17,887 nt of DNA from Planctomycetota bacterium (lineage in GTDB: Bacteria; Planctomycetota; Planctomycetia; Isosphaerales; Isosphaeraceae). The position numbers and the translations under genes were made by a program. The notes below the pieces were generated by a model that had not been told where the DNA came from, ran no database searches, and worked only from the letters and a program-made list of their open reading frames with translations. Where the stretch lies: positions 1 to 17,887 of the forward strand of contig JAJYDH010000063.1 in assembly GCA_021777685.1 (NCBI GenBank), written 5' to 3'. Positions within the stretch are counted from its first letter, which is position 1. Each line of letters opens with the position of its first letter. This document shows, one piece after another, positions 8,908 through 16,420 of this stretch.

Positions 8908-10256
8908 CCGATCACCTCCTCGATGGGCTTGGCCTTGGGGTCGACGATCCGGATCGGCCGGCCGACGTCGGAGACGTTCTGGGTGGCCGGGTCGATCCCG
9001 AGCGCCTGGCAGACGGTGGCGAGGAGGTCGGGCACCGAGACGGGGCGGTCCTTGACCGTCATCCCGTCGGCCCCGGTGTCGCCGATCGCCCGGCCGCCCT
9101 TGATCCCGCCGCCGGCGAGGACGGTGGTCCAGGCGGCGGGGAAGTGGTCGCGGCCGGCGTCCTTGTTGATCTTGGGGGTCCGGCCGAACTCGCCCATCCA
9201 GACGATCAGCGTCGAGTCGAGCAGCCCTCGGGAGCGGAGGTCCGTCATGAGGGTCGACCAGGCCGGGTCGAGCACCTGGCTGAGCTTCTCGACGGCGTCG
9301 AAGTTCCGCTGGTGGGTGTCCCAGCCGAAGGCCATCGAGCCGTCGGCGGCCGAGAGCGTGACCTCGATGAACGGGACGCCCCGCTCGACCAGCCTCCGGG
9401 CGAGCAGGCAGCCCTGGCCGAAGGCGTTCCGGCCGTAGGCGTCGCGGACCGGCGCCGGCTCCTCCTCCAGCTCGAACGCCCTCGCGGCGGCCGACCGCAT
9501 CATCTTGACGGCCCGCTGGTAGGCGTCCTGGTGGCTCAGGGGCGAGACCCCCGGCCGGCTGGCCAGGAAGTCCTTCGCGAGCGCGTCGCGGAGGCCGAGC
9601 CGGGCGTCGGCCCGTGAAAGGTCGACGTCGGACGGCGGGGCCATGTCGTCGACCTTCAGCGAGATGTTGGTCCCGCCCGCGCCGCCGAGGACGCCCCGCT
9701 CGCCGACGATCAAGGGGGCGTACTTCGGCCCGAGGAACCCGGCCGAGAACGCGGCCGGGTTGAACGCCCGGTAGGGGGAGATGCTCACGAATCCGGGAAG
9801 CTCGGCCGACTCGTCCTCGAACTCCTTCGAGACGAGCGAGCCCAGGGTCGGGTAGTGGATCGGCCCCTGAGGCTGGTAGCCGGTCCGGAGGTTGAAAGTG
9901 GCCCGGCCGTGGTCGCCCTCCTTGGTGCTCATCGACCGGATGATGGCGATGTCCTTCATCTGCGCGGCGAGCTTCGGCAGGTGCTCCGAGATCCGGACGC
10001 CCGGCGCGGCGGTCTCGATCGCCTTGAACGGGCCGCCGTGCGAGTGGCCCGGCTTGGGGTCGAAGGTGTCGGTCTGGCTCGGCCCGCCGGTCATCCAGAG
10101 GAGGATGCACGACTTCCGCCGCTTCGGGTCGGCGGCGGCCGAGGCCGCCAGCGTCTCGATCCAGCCCGAGGCCGAGGCCCCGATGGCGCCGGCGGAGGCC
10201 AGCCGCATCACCTGCCGGCGGCTCAATCGAGGGGCGTCGCGATCCGATCGGAACAT
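8904..10256 (-). CDS. DUF1501 family protein, Tat-exported
   Basis: 450 residues from ATG 10256. A GTG nine bases further upstream (10265) is in frame, but it overlaps the ribosome binding site GGGAG (10265-10269), which is 8 bases from the ATG, so the ATG is preferred. The N-terminus carries a twin-arginine signal (S-R-R-Q-V-M-R at about residues 12-18, then a hydrophobic Ala/Gly-rich segment). Conserved DUF1501 motifs follow: CILLWMTGGPSQTDTFDPKP near residue 50, WDTHQRNF around residue 310, and GEFGRTP followed by AGRDHFP around residues 350-370. The family shares the alkaline phosphatase/sulfatase-like fold and is greatly expanded in planctomycetes, where it commonly sits beside DUF1549/DUF1553 genes as here. 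Its reaction is not established. It overlaps the EF-hand gene by 4 bp. Confidence 0.93.
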   Translation of the reverse strand: MFRSDRDAPRLSRRQVMRLASAGAIGASASGWIETLAASAAADPKRRKSCILLWMTGGPSQTDTFDPKPGHSHGGPFKAIETAAPGVRISEHLPKLAAQMKDIAIIRSMSTKEGDHGRATFNLRTGYQPQGPIHYPTLGSLVSKEFEDESAELPGFVSISPYRAFNPAAFSAGFLGPKYAPLIVGERGVLGGAGGTNISLKVDDMAPPSDVDLSRADARLGLRDALAKDFLASRPGVSPLSHQDAYQRAVKMMRSAAARAFELEEEPAPVRDAYGRNAFGQGCLLARRLVERGVPFIEVTLSAADGSMAFGWDTHQRNFDAVEKLSQVLDPAWSTLMTDLRSRGLLDSTLIVWMGEFGRTPKINKDAGRDHFPAAWTTVLAGGGIKGGRAIGDTGADGMTVKDRPVSVPDLLATVCQALGIDPATQNVSDVGRPIRIVDPKAKPIEEVIG

Positions 10257-10264
10257 CTTGGCCA

Positions 10265-10269
10265 CTCCC
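10265..10269 (-). promoter_or_regulatory. Ribosome binding site that decides the DUF1501 start
   Basis: Read on the minus strand this is GGGAG, 8 bases before ATG 10256. The alternative GTG start at 10265 overlaps it. The site directly abuts the left arm of the inverted repeat that begins at 10270, so the site lies at the foot of a possible long mRNA hairpin. Confidence 0.6.
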
Positions 10270-10357
10270 GTAAGGCGGGTGAGTGGTAGCGATACCCACC
10301 AACGCCAGCGATGCCGCCCGAGGATTGGTGGGTTTCGCTACCGCTCACCCACCCTAC
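10270..10357. repeat. Paired inverted copies of the dispersed repeat (copy C)
   Basis: Arms 10270-10302 and 10325-10357 are inverted copies over 33 bases with four mismatches, separated by 22 bases. That arm length and spacing are the same as in copy A at 4063-4150. The right arm contains GCTACCGCTCACCCACCC. The element occupies most of the 126-bp gap between the DUF1549/DUF1553 gene and the DUF1501 gene, so it would be transcribed within the presumed operon. Confidence 0.85.
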
Positions 10358-10382
10358 ATCGGAGAATCCAATCTTGTATTTG

Positions 10383-11999
10383 TCAGTGGTTATGCTTGAA
10401 CTCGGGCCCGTTGAGGATGGCCCAGAAGACGTCGGCCAGGGCCTTCGAGCGGTCGTCGGGCGCGGCCTTCTCGATGTAGCCGACCATCAGGGCCGACTCG
10501 TCGGGCCGGGGCTTGCGGGTCAGGGCGGCGAGGAAAAGCTCCTCGACCCGGCCGGCGGTGTCGAGATAAGGCGCCTCGGCGACCGCGGCGAGGGTGTCGC
10601 CGACTTCGAGGCTGGTGGCGCCCGTGACGATCTGGCCGTTCATCAGGGTGAGGGCCTGGAGGATCGACGTCTGGGCCTCAGTCGGCTTCTCGTCGCGGTT
10701 GGCGAAGAGTTCGAGGAACCGGCCGCGCGGGCCGACGTCCGTCATGGACCCCTCGGCCCCGTCGCGGAACCCCGTGGCCTGCGCCAGGCTGGAGAAGAGC
10801 TGGCCGGCGGAGAGGCCCCGGACCGACATCGCCGAGAACAGGAACGGCGGAGTCGGCTCGGGCCGGTCGAGTGCGCTGGTCAGGCCGTAGGCCCGGGTCG
10901 CGGTGATGGCCCGGATCAGGTATTTCAGCTCGTAATCATGCTCGACGAACTGGCGGGCCAGCTCGTCGAGGAGGGCGGGGTGCGAGGGGAGGTTGTCGCC
11001 CCCCATGTCGTCGACCGGGTCGACCAGGCCGGTGCCGAAGAACCGCGCCCAGACGCGGTTGACGGCGGCCCTGGCGAAGTACGGGTTCTTCGGCGAGGTG
11101 ATCCAGTCGGCGAGGACCTCGCGGGGCTCGGCCTTCGCCTTCCAGACCGGCGGCGGGCCTTCGAGGAAGGCGGCCTTGACGATCTTCTCGGTCCCGGGGA
11201 TGGCCAGCTCGTGGCGGTTGGCGACCTCGCGGACCGAGCCGTAGCCGTCCTCGGGCCCCTGCCGCTGGACCCCGGCGAAGAAGGCGGCCAGGCCCCAGAA
11301 CTCCTCCCGCTTCCACCTGGCGAAGGGGTGGTTGTGGCACTGGGCGCATTCGAGCCGGACGCCGAGGAAGACGCGCGAGGCGCCGGCGGCGAGGTTCTCC
11401 GGCTTCCCCTCCTTGGCCGTGTAGAAGGCGGCGGGCGAGGGCTCGGGCCGGGCGTTGGGGTTGGCCGGTGCCGTGGCCCGCGCGCCGAGCCTGGCCGTGA
11501 GGATCTCGCGGACCATCTTGTCGTAGCCCACCTCGTCGATGACCTTCTTGCGGAGCCAGGCTTCGAACGCGGGGGCGGCGAAGCGGGCCTGGCCCTCGGT
11601 GTCGGCCTCGGGCAGGAGGAGCTGCCGCCAGATCTCGGTGGCCCGGGCGGTGTAGGCCGGGCTGTCCAGGAGCTTCTCGACCAGTCGGGACCGCTTGTCG
11701 GGGGATAGGTCTTCGATGACTTCGCGGGCATCGGCGGCGGTCGGGATCTTGCCGACGAGGTCGAGGCTGACGCGGCGGAGGTACTCGCCGTCGTCGGCCG
11801 GACCGGCCGGGATGACCCTGGCCTCGGCCCACTTCTCGGCGAGGAGCCGGTCGATCGTCGCGGCGAGCGCCCGGGCGTCGCGGGTCGCCCTGGGGACCTC
11901 GACGGGCTTCCGGGCGGCGTCGGCCGCCGGGGCGTCGCCGGGGCGGGGCAGGGCCAGGCAGGCGACGCCGATCGCGATCCAGGTCCGATGGTCACGCAT
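10383..11999 (-). CDS. DUF1549/DUF1553 domain protein
   Basis: 538 residues from ATG 11999, chosen because GAGGAG (12009-12014) lies 9 bases upstream and because a short export signal follows (residues 1-26, WIAIGVACLAL then APAAD). A longer open frame upstream is a shadow of the WD40 gene. DUF1549 is seen from about residue 45 (YLRRVSLDLVGKIPT at 73-87) and contains C218-A-Q-C221-H222, a C-x-x-C-H motif conserved in this family and like a heme-binding site. DUF1553 begins around residue 300 (NPYFARAAVNRVWARFFGTG, then VDDMG) and ends with FWAILNGPEF. Many family members carry an extra planctomycete cytochrome C domain at the front; this shorter one does not. It lies 31 bp after the M56-WD40 gene. 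Its function is unknown; a role at the cell surface or periplasm is inferred from the signal. Confidence 0.92.
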   Translation of the reverse strand: MRDHRTWIAIGVACLALPRPGDAPAADAARKPVEVPRATRDARALAATIDRLLAEKWAEARVIPAGPADDGEYLRRVSLDLVGKIPTAADAREVIEDLSPDKRSRLVEKLLDSPAYTARATEIWRQLLLPEADTEGQARFAAPAFEAWLRKKVIDEVGYDKMVREILTARLGARATAPANPNARPEPSPAAFYTAKEGKPENLAAGASRVFLGVRLECAQCHNHPFARWKREEFWGLAAFFAGVQRQGPEDGYGSVREVANRHELAIPGTEKIVKAAFLEGPPPVWKAKAEPREVLADWITSPKNPYFARAAVNRVWARFFGTGLVDPVDDMGGDNLPSHPALLDELARQFVEHDYELKYLIRAITATRAYGLTSALDRPEPTPPFLFSAMSVRGLSAGQLFSSLAQATGFRDGAEGSMTDVGPRGRFLELFANRDEKPTEAQTSILQALTLMNGQIVTGATSLEVGDTLAAVAEAPYLDTAGRVEELFLAALTRKPRPDESALMVGYIEKAAPDDRSKALADVFWAILNGPEFKHNH

Positions 12000-12030
12000 G
12001 ACAGCCGGCTCCTCGAAGGGGGTCGAAAAC

Positions 12031-15000
12031 TCAGCGACGGGCGATCCAGGCCCGGGTCGCGGGCACGTCCCACAGCTTGATCGTGGCGTCGAGGCCCCCG
12101 GTGGCGAGGGTCTTGCCGTCCGGGAAGAACGAGAGGCCGAGCACCTGCCGGCCGTGGCCGACGAGCCGGGCGACCTCGGCCCCGTTCGAGGCGTCGAGCA
12201 GGGCCACCACGCCGTCCCCTCGGCCGGCCACCGCCAGCGACCGGCCGTCGGGCGAGAACCCCAGGGCCCGGACGCAGTCGGGAAAGCCGCCGAGGACCAG
12301 CCGGGCCTTGCCCGACTCGCCGTCCCAGAGCCGAACCGTCGAGTCGACCCCGCCGCTGGCCAGCGTCGAGCCGTCGGGCGAGAACGCCAGCGACCGGACG
12401 GACGCCGCATGCCCGGCAAGGTCGGCCAGTTCCTCCCGGGTTGCGACGTCGAACACCTTGACCTCGCCGAACGCGTCCTTCCGGCCGTCGAGCCCGCCGC
12501 CGGTCGCGATCCGCCGGCCGTCGGGGCTGAACGCCAGGGAGCAGATGGCCCCCCGGAAGCCCTCGATCCGCGCGATTTCGGAGCGGTCCTCGACGTCCCA
12601 GAGCGTCAGCGCCCTGTCCTCGCCCGCCGCCGCGAGGGTCTTGCCGTCGGGCGAGAAGGCGACCCTCGTCACGGCCTCGGTCGAGGCGAACTCGCCCCGG
12701 GACTCGCCCGTCCGGGCGTCCCAGAGGCGGATGGTCAGGTCCCAACTGCTCGACGCCAGGGTCTTGCCGTCGGGCGAGAACGCCATCGAGGAGACCCCGC
12801 GCTCGTGCCCGTGGAGCCTGGCCAGGACCCGGCGGGTCGCGGGGTCCATCAGGACGATGTGGCCGGGCGAGTCGAAGGCGACCTCGGCGGCGGCCAGGGT
12901 CTTGCCGTCGGGGGAGATGGCCACCGGGCCGATGCAGGCCAGCTCGCCGCCCAGGCTGGCGCGGGGCGTCACCCGCCGGGCGGCCAGGTTCCAGAGCCGG
13001 ACCGTCCGGTCCCGGCTCGACGAGGCGACCGTCCGACCGTCCGGGGCGAAGGCGACATCGGACACCGGTCCCGAATGCCCCTTCAAGGTCGCCAGCCTGA
13101 CGCCCGTCGAGGCGTCCCACAGGACCACGTCCCCGCCAGCATGGCCGGTCGCCAGGAACCGGCCGTCGGCCGAGAAGGCGACCGAGGCGAGATCGGACCC
13201 GTGCGCCGGCAGGGTGCCGCAAGCCGCACCGGTCGAGGCGTCGAACAGGCGGACCTCGCCCCCCTGCCCTTCGGCGACGACGGCCAGCGTCCGGCCGTCG
13301 GGCGAGAACTGGAGGTCGAGGATCGGCCCGCCGGGCGCCTTCAGCTCCCTCGCGGGGGCCGAGGTCGAGAGGTCGCGGATCAGGACCCTGCCGTCGACCC
13401 CGCCCGAGGCGAGGAGCCGGGCCCGGCCGAACGCCAGAGAGCGGACCTCGCCGTCGTGCCCGCCCAGGGTCGCGATTTCCAGCCGGGTCGAGGCGTCGAA
13501 GAGGTGGACCTCGCCCGCGAAGTCGCCCAGGGCGAGCGTCCTGCCGTCGGGCGAGGCGGCCAGGCTCGCCGCATCGCCCAGCGGGAACTGGGAGCCGAGC
13601 AGCCCGGCGGCCGGGTCGTAGACCGCGAGGTCGGCGGCGGCCCCGGCGGCGTACAGGGCCTTGCCGTCGGGCGAGAAGGCCACGCCGAGGGCCTCGCCCG
13701 GGTAGTCGAGCGTGGCGGCGGCCGAGAGCGTCGGCGCGGCGGCCTCCCAGATCCTCACGGCGCCGTCGTAGCCGGTCGAGGCGAGCCGGCGGGCGCCCGG
13801 TCCGAACGCCAGGGCCGAGACCCCCTCCGCATGGCCGGCGAGCGTCGCCCGCTCGCGGCCGGTCTTCGGGTCCCACAGCTTGATGGTCGAGTCGAGCCCG
13901 CCGCTGGCCAGGGTCGTCCCGGACGGGGTGAACGCCAGGGCGAGGACCATGTCCGCGTGGCCGGTCAGCGTGGCCCGCTCGCGGCCGGTCTTCGGGTCCC
14001 AGAGCTTGACCTCGCCGTCCTCGCCGGCGGTCGCCAGGAGCCGGCCGTCGGGGGCGAAGGCGAGGCCGCGGATCGTCCCCCGGTGGCCCGAGAGGGTCGC
14101 CGACGCGGCCAACGTCCGGAGGTCCCAGAGCGTCGCCGACCGGTCGGAGCCGGCCGAGGCCAGGGTCGAGCCGTCAGGGCTGAACGCGACGGCCCGGATC
14201 GCCGAGGTCGGCCCGGAAAGCGTGGCCTTCGCCCGCGCCGAGGCGACGTCCCAGAGCCGGACCGTCCGGTCGGAACCGGCCGAGGCGAGGGTCGAGCCGT
14301 CGGGGCTGAACGCGACGGCGAAGACCCACTGCATGTGGCCCGGCAGGGACGCCCGGAGCCGGCCGGTCTTCAGGTCCCAGAGCCGGACCGTCTTGTCATA
14401 CCCGGCCGAGGCGAGGGTCGAGCTGTCCGGGCTGCACGCCAGGGCTGTCACGGCGTCGGCGTGGCCTTCGAGCCGCATCCGGGGCGTTCCCGAGGCCGGA
14501 TCGCGGAGGACGATGGTCGAATCTTCGCCGGCCGTCGCCAGGGTCGAGCCGTCGGCCGAGCAGGCGACGGCCAGGACCGGCGACCGGGGCCGTCCCGCCG
14601 AGCTGGCGCGGTCGTCGTGGAGCAAGGTCGTCGAGAGTGCGAACTGGCGGGGCTCGTCCGTCGCGAGCCGGGTCGGGGCGGCCGGCCCGACGATCGAGGG
14701 TCGCGCCGCGGCCTCTCTCGGCCGGCCGTAGGGCAGGACGACGAGGGCCGTGGCCACCAGGGCGAGGGTCGCCGGCGTGGAAAGCCGCTCGTGGACCGTC
14801 CTCCGGCTGTCGAGGATTCTCAGCAATCGTCGATGGATCAGCATCCGCGATTCGAACAGCCCGAGCGACGCCGCCGGGGCGGCCGAGTGGTCCACGGTCC
14901 GGCCGACGATGGTCAGGAACCCCTCGCCGCAGGCGTGGCGGGAGGCGTGGGCGGCGGCGAGCGCGGCGTCGTCGCAGGCGTATTCGCGGAGCTGGTCGAT

Positions 15001-15861
15001 GATCCAGTTGGCCAGGTGGACGGCCGGGTGGAAGAAGAACGCCGCCCCCACCAGCCGCTGGATCGCCACGACCCAGAGGTCGCCCCGGCGGATGTGGGCC
15101 AGCTCGTGGAGCAGGACCCAGTTGAGCTGCTTGGGCGTCAGGCCATCGTCGAGGTCGAGCGGCATGACGACGGTCGGCCGGATCAGGCCGCCGACGGCCG
15201 GCGAGGTGATCCGGGCGCTGACCGCCCATCGGACGACCGCCCGGACCCCTGCGGCCCGTCGGAGGGCCTCGAAGTCGACCGGGAACCAGCCCGAGTCGTC
15301 CACCGGCACCGCGCCCCGGATCAGCCGGCGGGTCGCCACGACCGACCGCGCGAACCGGACGAACAGGGCGGCGGACACGGCGGCCCAGATCAGCATCAGC
15401 ACGGCCGAGATCGTCAGGTTCGGCCGGACTTTCGACGGGACCGGGGCGGGTTTCGCCGGCTCGGGGGCCGTCGACTTCCTCGGCGAGGGCTCCGAGGCGG
15501 CGGCCACGATCGGCTCGGGGGCCGAGGCGACGACGATCGGGCCGTCCGACTCGACCGGGCCCGACAGGCGAGCCGGGGGCAGGTCCTCCCCGCCGGCCGC
15601 GACCCAGGCGGAGACCGCCGAGGCGGCCCTCCGGACCGATTCATCCGGCGACCACGACGGCCACGAGGCCGGGATCGGCGTGACCAGCTTGAGCAGGACC
15701 AGGAGGAACAGCCCGTGCGCGAACTGGGCCGACATCCGCCGCCGGAACGGCAGCCAGACCAGGACGACGGCGGTCAGGAGGACGCTCGACTCCAGGAAAG
15801 CCCGGCCCATGAAGGTCGACCAGCTCGATCCCCAGGCGTTGAGCAGTTCCACGGTCGTCAT
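12031..15861 (-). CDS. M56 (BlaR1-like) metallopeptidase fused to about 20 WD40 repeats
   Basis: 1276 residues from ATG 15861, with GGGGAGG (15869-15875) 7 bases upstream and a 4-bp ATGA overlap with blaI. Membrane segments lie at about residues 22-38, 48-66, 150-170 and 361-377. Between the third and fourth lies the M56 zinc peptidase domain with H252-E-L-A-H256 and a likely third ligand E293 in REYACDDAA. Residues about 110-147 form a Pro/Ala-rich linker. From about residue 427 to the end I count 20 WD40-type units (FSPDGSTLASAGSD, then TVRLWD), a few of them degenerate. In classical BlaR1 the part after the fourth membrane segment is a penicillin-binding sensor; no such domain is present here. 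By analogy the WD40 part would face outside the cytoplasm and sense a ligand or partner, and the protease would inactivate BlaI. That mechanism is inferred. Confidence 0.92.
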   Translation of the reverse strand: MTTVELLNAWGSSWSTFMGRAFLESSVLLTAVVLVWLPFRRRMSAQFAHGLFLLVLLKLVTPIPASWPSWSPDESVRRAASAVSAWVAAGGEDLPPARLSGPVESDGPIVVASAPEPIVAAASEPSPRKSTAPEPAKPAPVPSKVRPNLTISAVLMLIWAAVSAALFVRFARSVVATRRLIRGAVPVDDSGWFPVDFEALRRAAGVRAVVRWAVSARITSPAVGGLIRPTVVMPLDLDDGLTPKQLNWVLLHELAHIRRGDLWVVAIQRLVGAAFFFHPAVHLANWIIDQLREYACDDAALAAAHASRHACGEGFLTIVGRTVDHSAAPAASLGLFESRMLIHRRLLRILDSRRTVHERLSTPATLALVATALVVLPYGRPREAAARPSIVGPAAPTRLATDEPRQFALSTTLLHDDRASSAGRPRSPVLAVACSADGSTLATAGEDSTIVLRDPASGTPRMRLEGHADAVTALACSPDSSTLASAGYDKTVRLWDLKTGRLRASLPGHMQWVFAVAFSPDGSTLASAGSDRTVRLWDVASARAKATLSGPTSAIRAVAFSPDGSTLASAGSDRSATLWDLRTLAASATLSGHRGTIRGLAFAPDGRLLATAGEDGEVKLWDPKTGRERATLTGHADMVLALAFTPSGTTLASGGLDSTIKLWDPKTGRERATLAGHAEGVSALAFGPGARRLASTGYDGAVRIWEAAAPTLSAAATLDYPGEALGVAFSPDGKALYAAGAAADLAVYDPAAGLLGSQFPLGDAASLAASPDGRTLALGDFAGEVHLFDASTRLEIATLGGHDGEVRSLAFGRARLLASGGVDGRVLIRDLSTSAPARELKAPGGPILDLQFSPDGRTLAVVAEGQGGEVRLFDASTGAACGTLPAHGSDLASVAFSADGRFLATGHAGGDVVLWDASTGVRLATLKGHSGPVSDVAFAPDGRTVASSSRDRTVRLWNLAARRVTPRASLGGELACIGPVAISPDGKTLAAAEVAFDSPGHIVLMDPATRRVLARLHGHERGVSSMAFSPDGKTLASSSWDLTIRLWDARTGESRGEFASTEAVTRVAFSPDGKTLAAAGEDRALTLWDVEDRSEIARIEGFRGAICSLAFSPDGRRIATGGGLDGRKDAFGEVKVFDVATREELADLAGHAASVRSLAFSPDGSTLASGGVDSTVRLWDGESGKARLVLGGFPDCVRALGFSPDGRSLAVAGRGDGVVALLDASNGAEVARLVGHGRQVLGLSFFPDGKTLATGGLDATIKLWDVPATRAWIARR
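13848..14001 (-). repeat. Near-identical WD40 blade repeats, 126-bp period
   Basis: A 28-bp stretch at 13848-13875 recurs exactly at 13974-14001, 126 bp (42 codons) away. It encodes WDPKTGRERA in two adjacent blades. Similarity continues on both sides. Confidence 0.85.
14141..14319 (-). repeat. Second pair of near-identical WD40 blades, 126-bp period
   Basis: The 53 bases at 14141-14193 match 14267-14319 at 50 positions, again 126 bp apart. They encode VAFSPDGSTLASAGSDR in two adjacent blades. Such DNA identity, including third codon positions, suggests recent duplication or gene conversion of single blades. Confidence 0.85.
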
Positions 15862-16283
15862 GGCCTGGCCTCCCCGTCGATCTCGGCATCGGCATCGGCC
15901 TCGGGCTGGGCGTGCTCGTCGAGGAGGGCGCGGAGCTGGGCGAGGTCGTCGGGGGTCAGCTTGCTCTTCTTGACCATGTAGGCCAGGAGCTTGCCGTCCA
16001 TCCCCTCCAGGGTGTTGTCGAGCAGGGTGTCGGCCGCGCCGGCGAGCGACTTCCACGCGGGCCGGGCCGGTCGGTAGAGGTAGCTGGTACCGACCGGCGT
16101 GGCGGTGAGGTGCCCCTTGTCCACCAGCCGGCGGAGCACGGTCTTGGTCGTGCTCGGGGCCCAGCCGTGGACGTCGCCGACCTCCTCGTAGACCTCCCTC
16201 GCCGCGCAGCTCTTGAGCCGCCAGACGATCTTCATCACCTTCCACTCGGCGACGGTCAGGGAATCGGGGACCTCGCGAGCCAT
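15858..16283 (-). CDS. blaI: BlaI/MecI family transcriptional repressor
   Basis: 141 residues. The ATG at 16283 is chosen over an in-frame GTG at 16289 because GGGAAGG (16289-16295) is 5 bases before the ATG and overlaps the GTG. Residues about 8-74 form the winged helix-turn-helix domain of the BlaI/MecI/CopY family (LTVAEWKVMKIVW, REVYEEV, APSTTKTVLRRLVDKGHL, then a YLYRP wing). The rest is the helical dimerisation region followed by an acidic tail (EADADAEIDGE) that makes it slightly longer than typical members. These repressors bind inverted repeats at their own promoter and are removed by cleavage dependent on a BlaR1-type protease; the next gene, overlapping by 4 bp, encodes such a protease. 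The cleavage site cannot be pointed out with certainty. The regulated signal here need not be a beta-lactam. Confidence 0.93.
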   Translation of the reverse strand: MAREVPDSLTVAEWKVMKIVWRLKSCAAREVYEEVGDVHGWAPSTTKTVLRRLVDKGHLTATPVGTSYLYRPARPAWKSLAGAADTLLDNTLEGMDGKLLAYMVKKSKLTPDDLAQLRALLDEHAQPEADADAEIDGEARP

Positions 16284-16288
16284 GGGCA

Positions 16289-16295
16289 CCTTCCC
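16289..16295 (-). promoter_or_regulatory. Ribosome binding site that decides the blaI start
   Basis: On the minus strand this reads GGGAAGG, 5 bases before ATG 16283. It excludes the in-frame GTG at 16287-16289, whose first base lies within the site. Confidence 0.6.
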
Positions 16296-16312
16296 GCCTG
16301 TGTTACGAATCC

Positions 16313-16324
16313 AGTCGTACGACT
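16313..16324. promoter_or_regulatory. Palindromic operator, probably for BlaI
   Basis: AGTCGTACGACT is a perfect 12-bp palindrome. It lies 3 bases downstream of the proposed -10 box and should cover the transcription start. BlaI-family repressors typically bind such palindromes at their own promoters, so this is the obvious candidate site; no binding data can be seen from sequence. Confidence 0.65.
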
Positions 16325-16327
16325 ACA

Positions 16328-16355
16328 AATATCGCCGAGCCCGATTCCCTGTCAA
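16328..16355 (-). promoter_or_regulatory. Promoter of the blaI operon
   Basis: On the minus strand a perfect TTGACA -35 box (16350-16355) is followed after 16 bases by GATATT (16328-16333), which matches four of six consensus -10 bases. Transcription would start near 16321, giving a leader of about 38 bases before blaI. The palindrome at 16313-16324 covers that start point. Confidence 0.6.
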
Positions 16356-16401
16356 CGAAATTCTTCGGGAATCGCGAGGATGGTCATCGGCGGGTTGCGG
16401 C

Positions 16402-16419
16402 CCGGCGTGGTGACGCCGG
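16402..16419 (-). terminator. Hairpin directly after the DUF2135-like gene
   Basis: CCGGCGT (16402-16408) pairs perfectly with ACGCCGG (16413-16419) around a 4-base loop, one base beyond the stop codon at 16421-16423. No T run follows on the minus strand, so an intrinsic terminator is possible but not certain. It separates this gene from the blaI promoter. Confidence 0.4.
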
Positions 16420-16420
16420 C

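Noticed and set aside
8908..10302. N-terminal extension of the EF-hand frame to 10302
   Set aside because: It is a shadow of the DUF1501 gene; the signal peptide and ribosome binding site place the start at 8907.
11334..11348. C-x-x-C-H in the DUF1549 protein as proof of a c-type cytochrome
   Set aside because: The motif is a fixed part of DUF1549 itself; with one motif and no cytochrome fold, heme binding cannot be claimed.
11695..15981. Open frame of 1428 codons on the plus strand
   Set aside because: It is antisense to the M56-WD40 and DUF1549 genes. Strong third-position GC bias removes stop codons from the opposite strand, and the translation has no recognisable domain.
15862..16245. 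N-terminal extension of the M56-WD40 frame to 16245
   Set aside because: The extra part is an Arg/Pro-rich shadow of blaI in another frame; ATG 15861 has a good ribosome binding site and an ATGA overlap.
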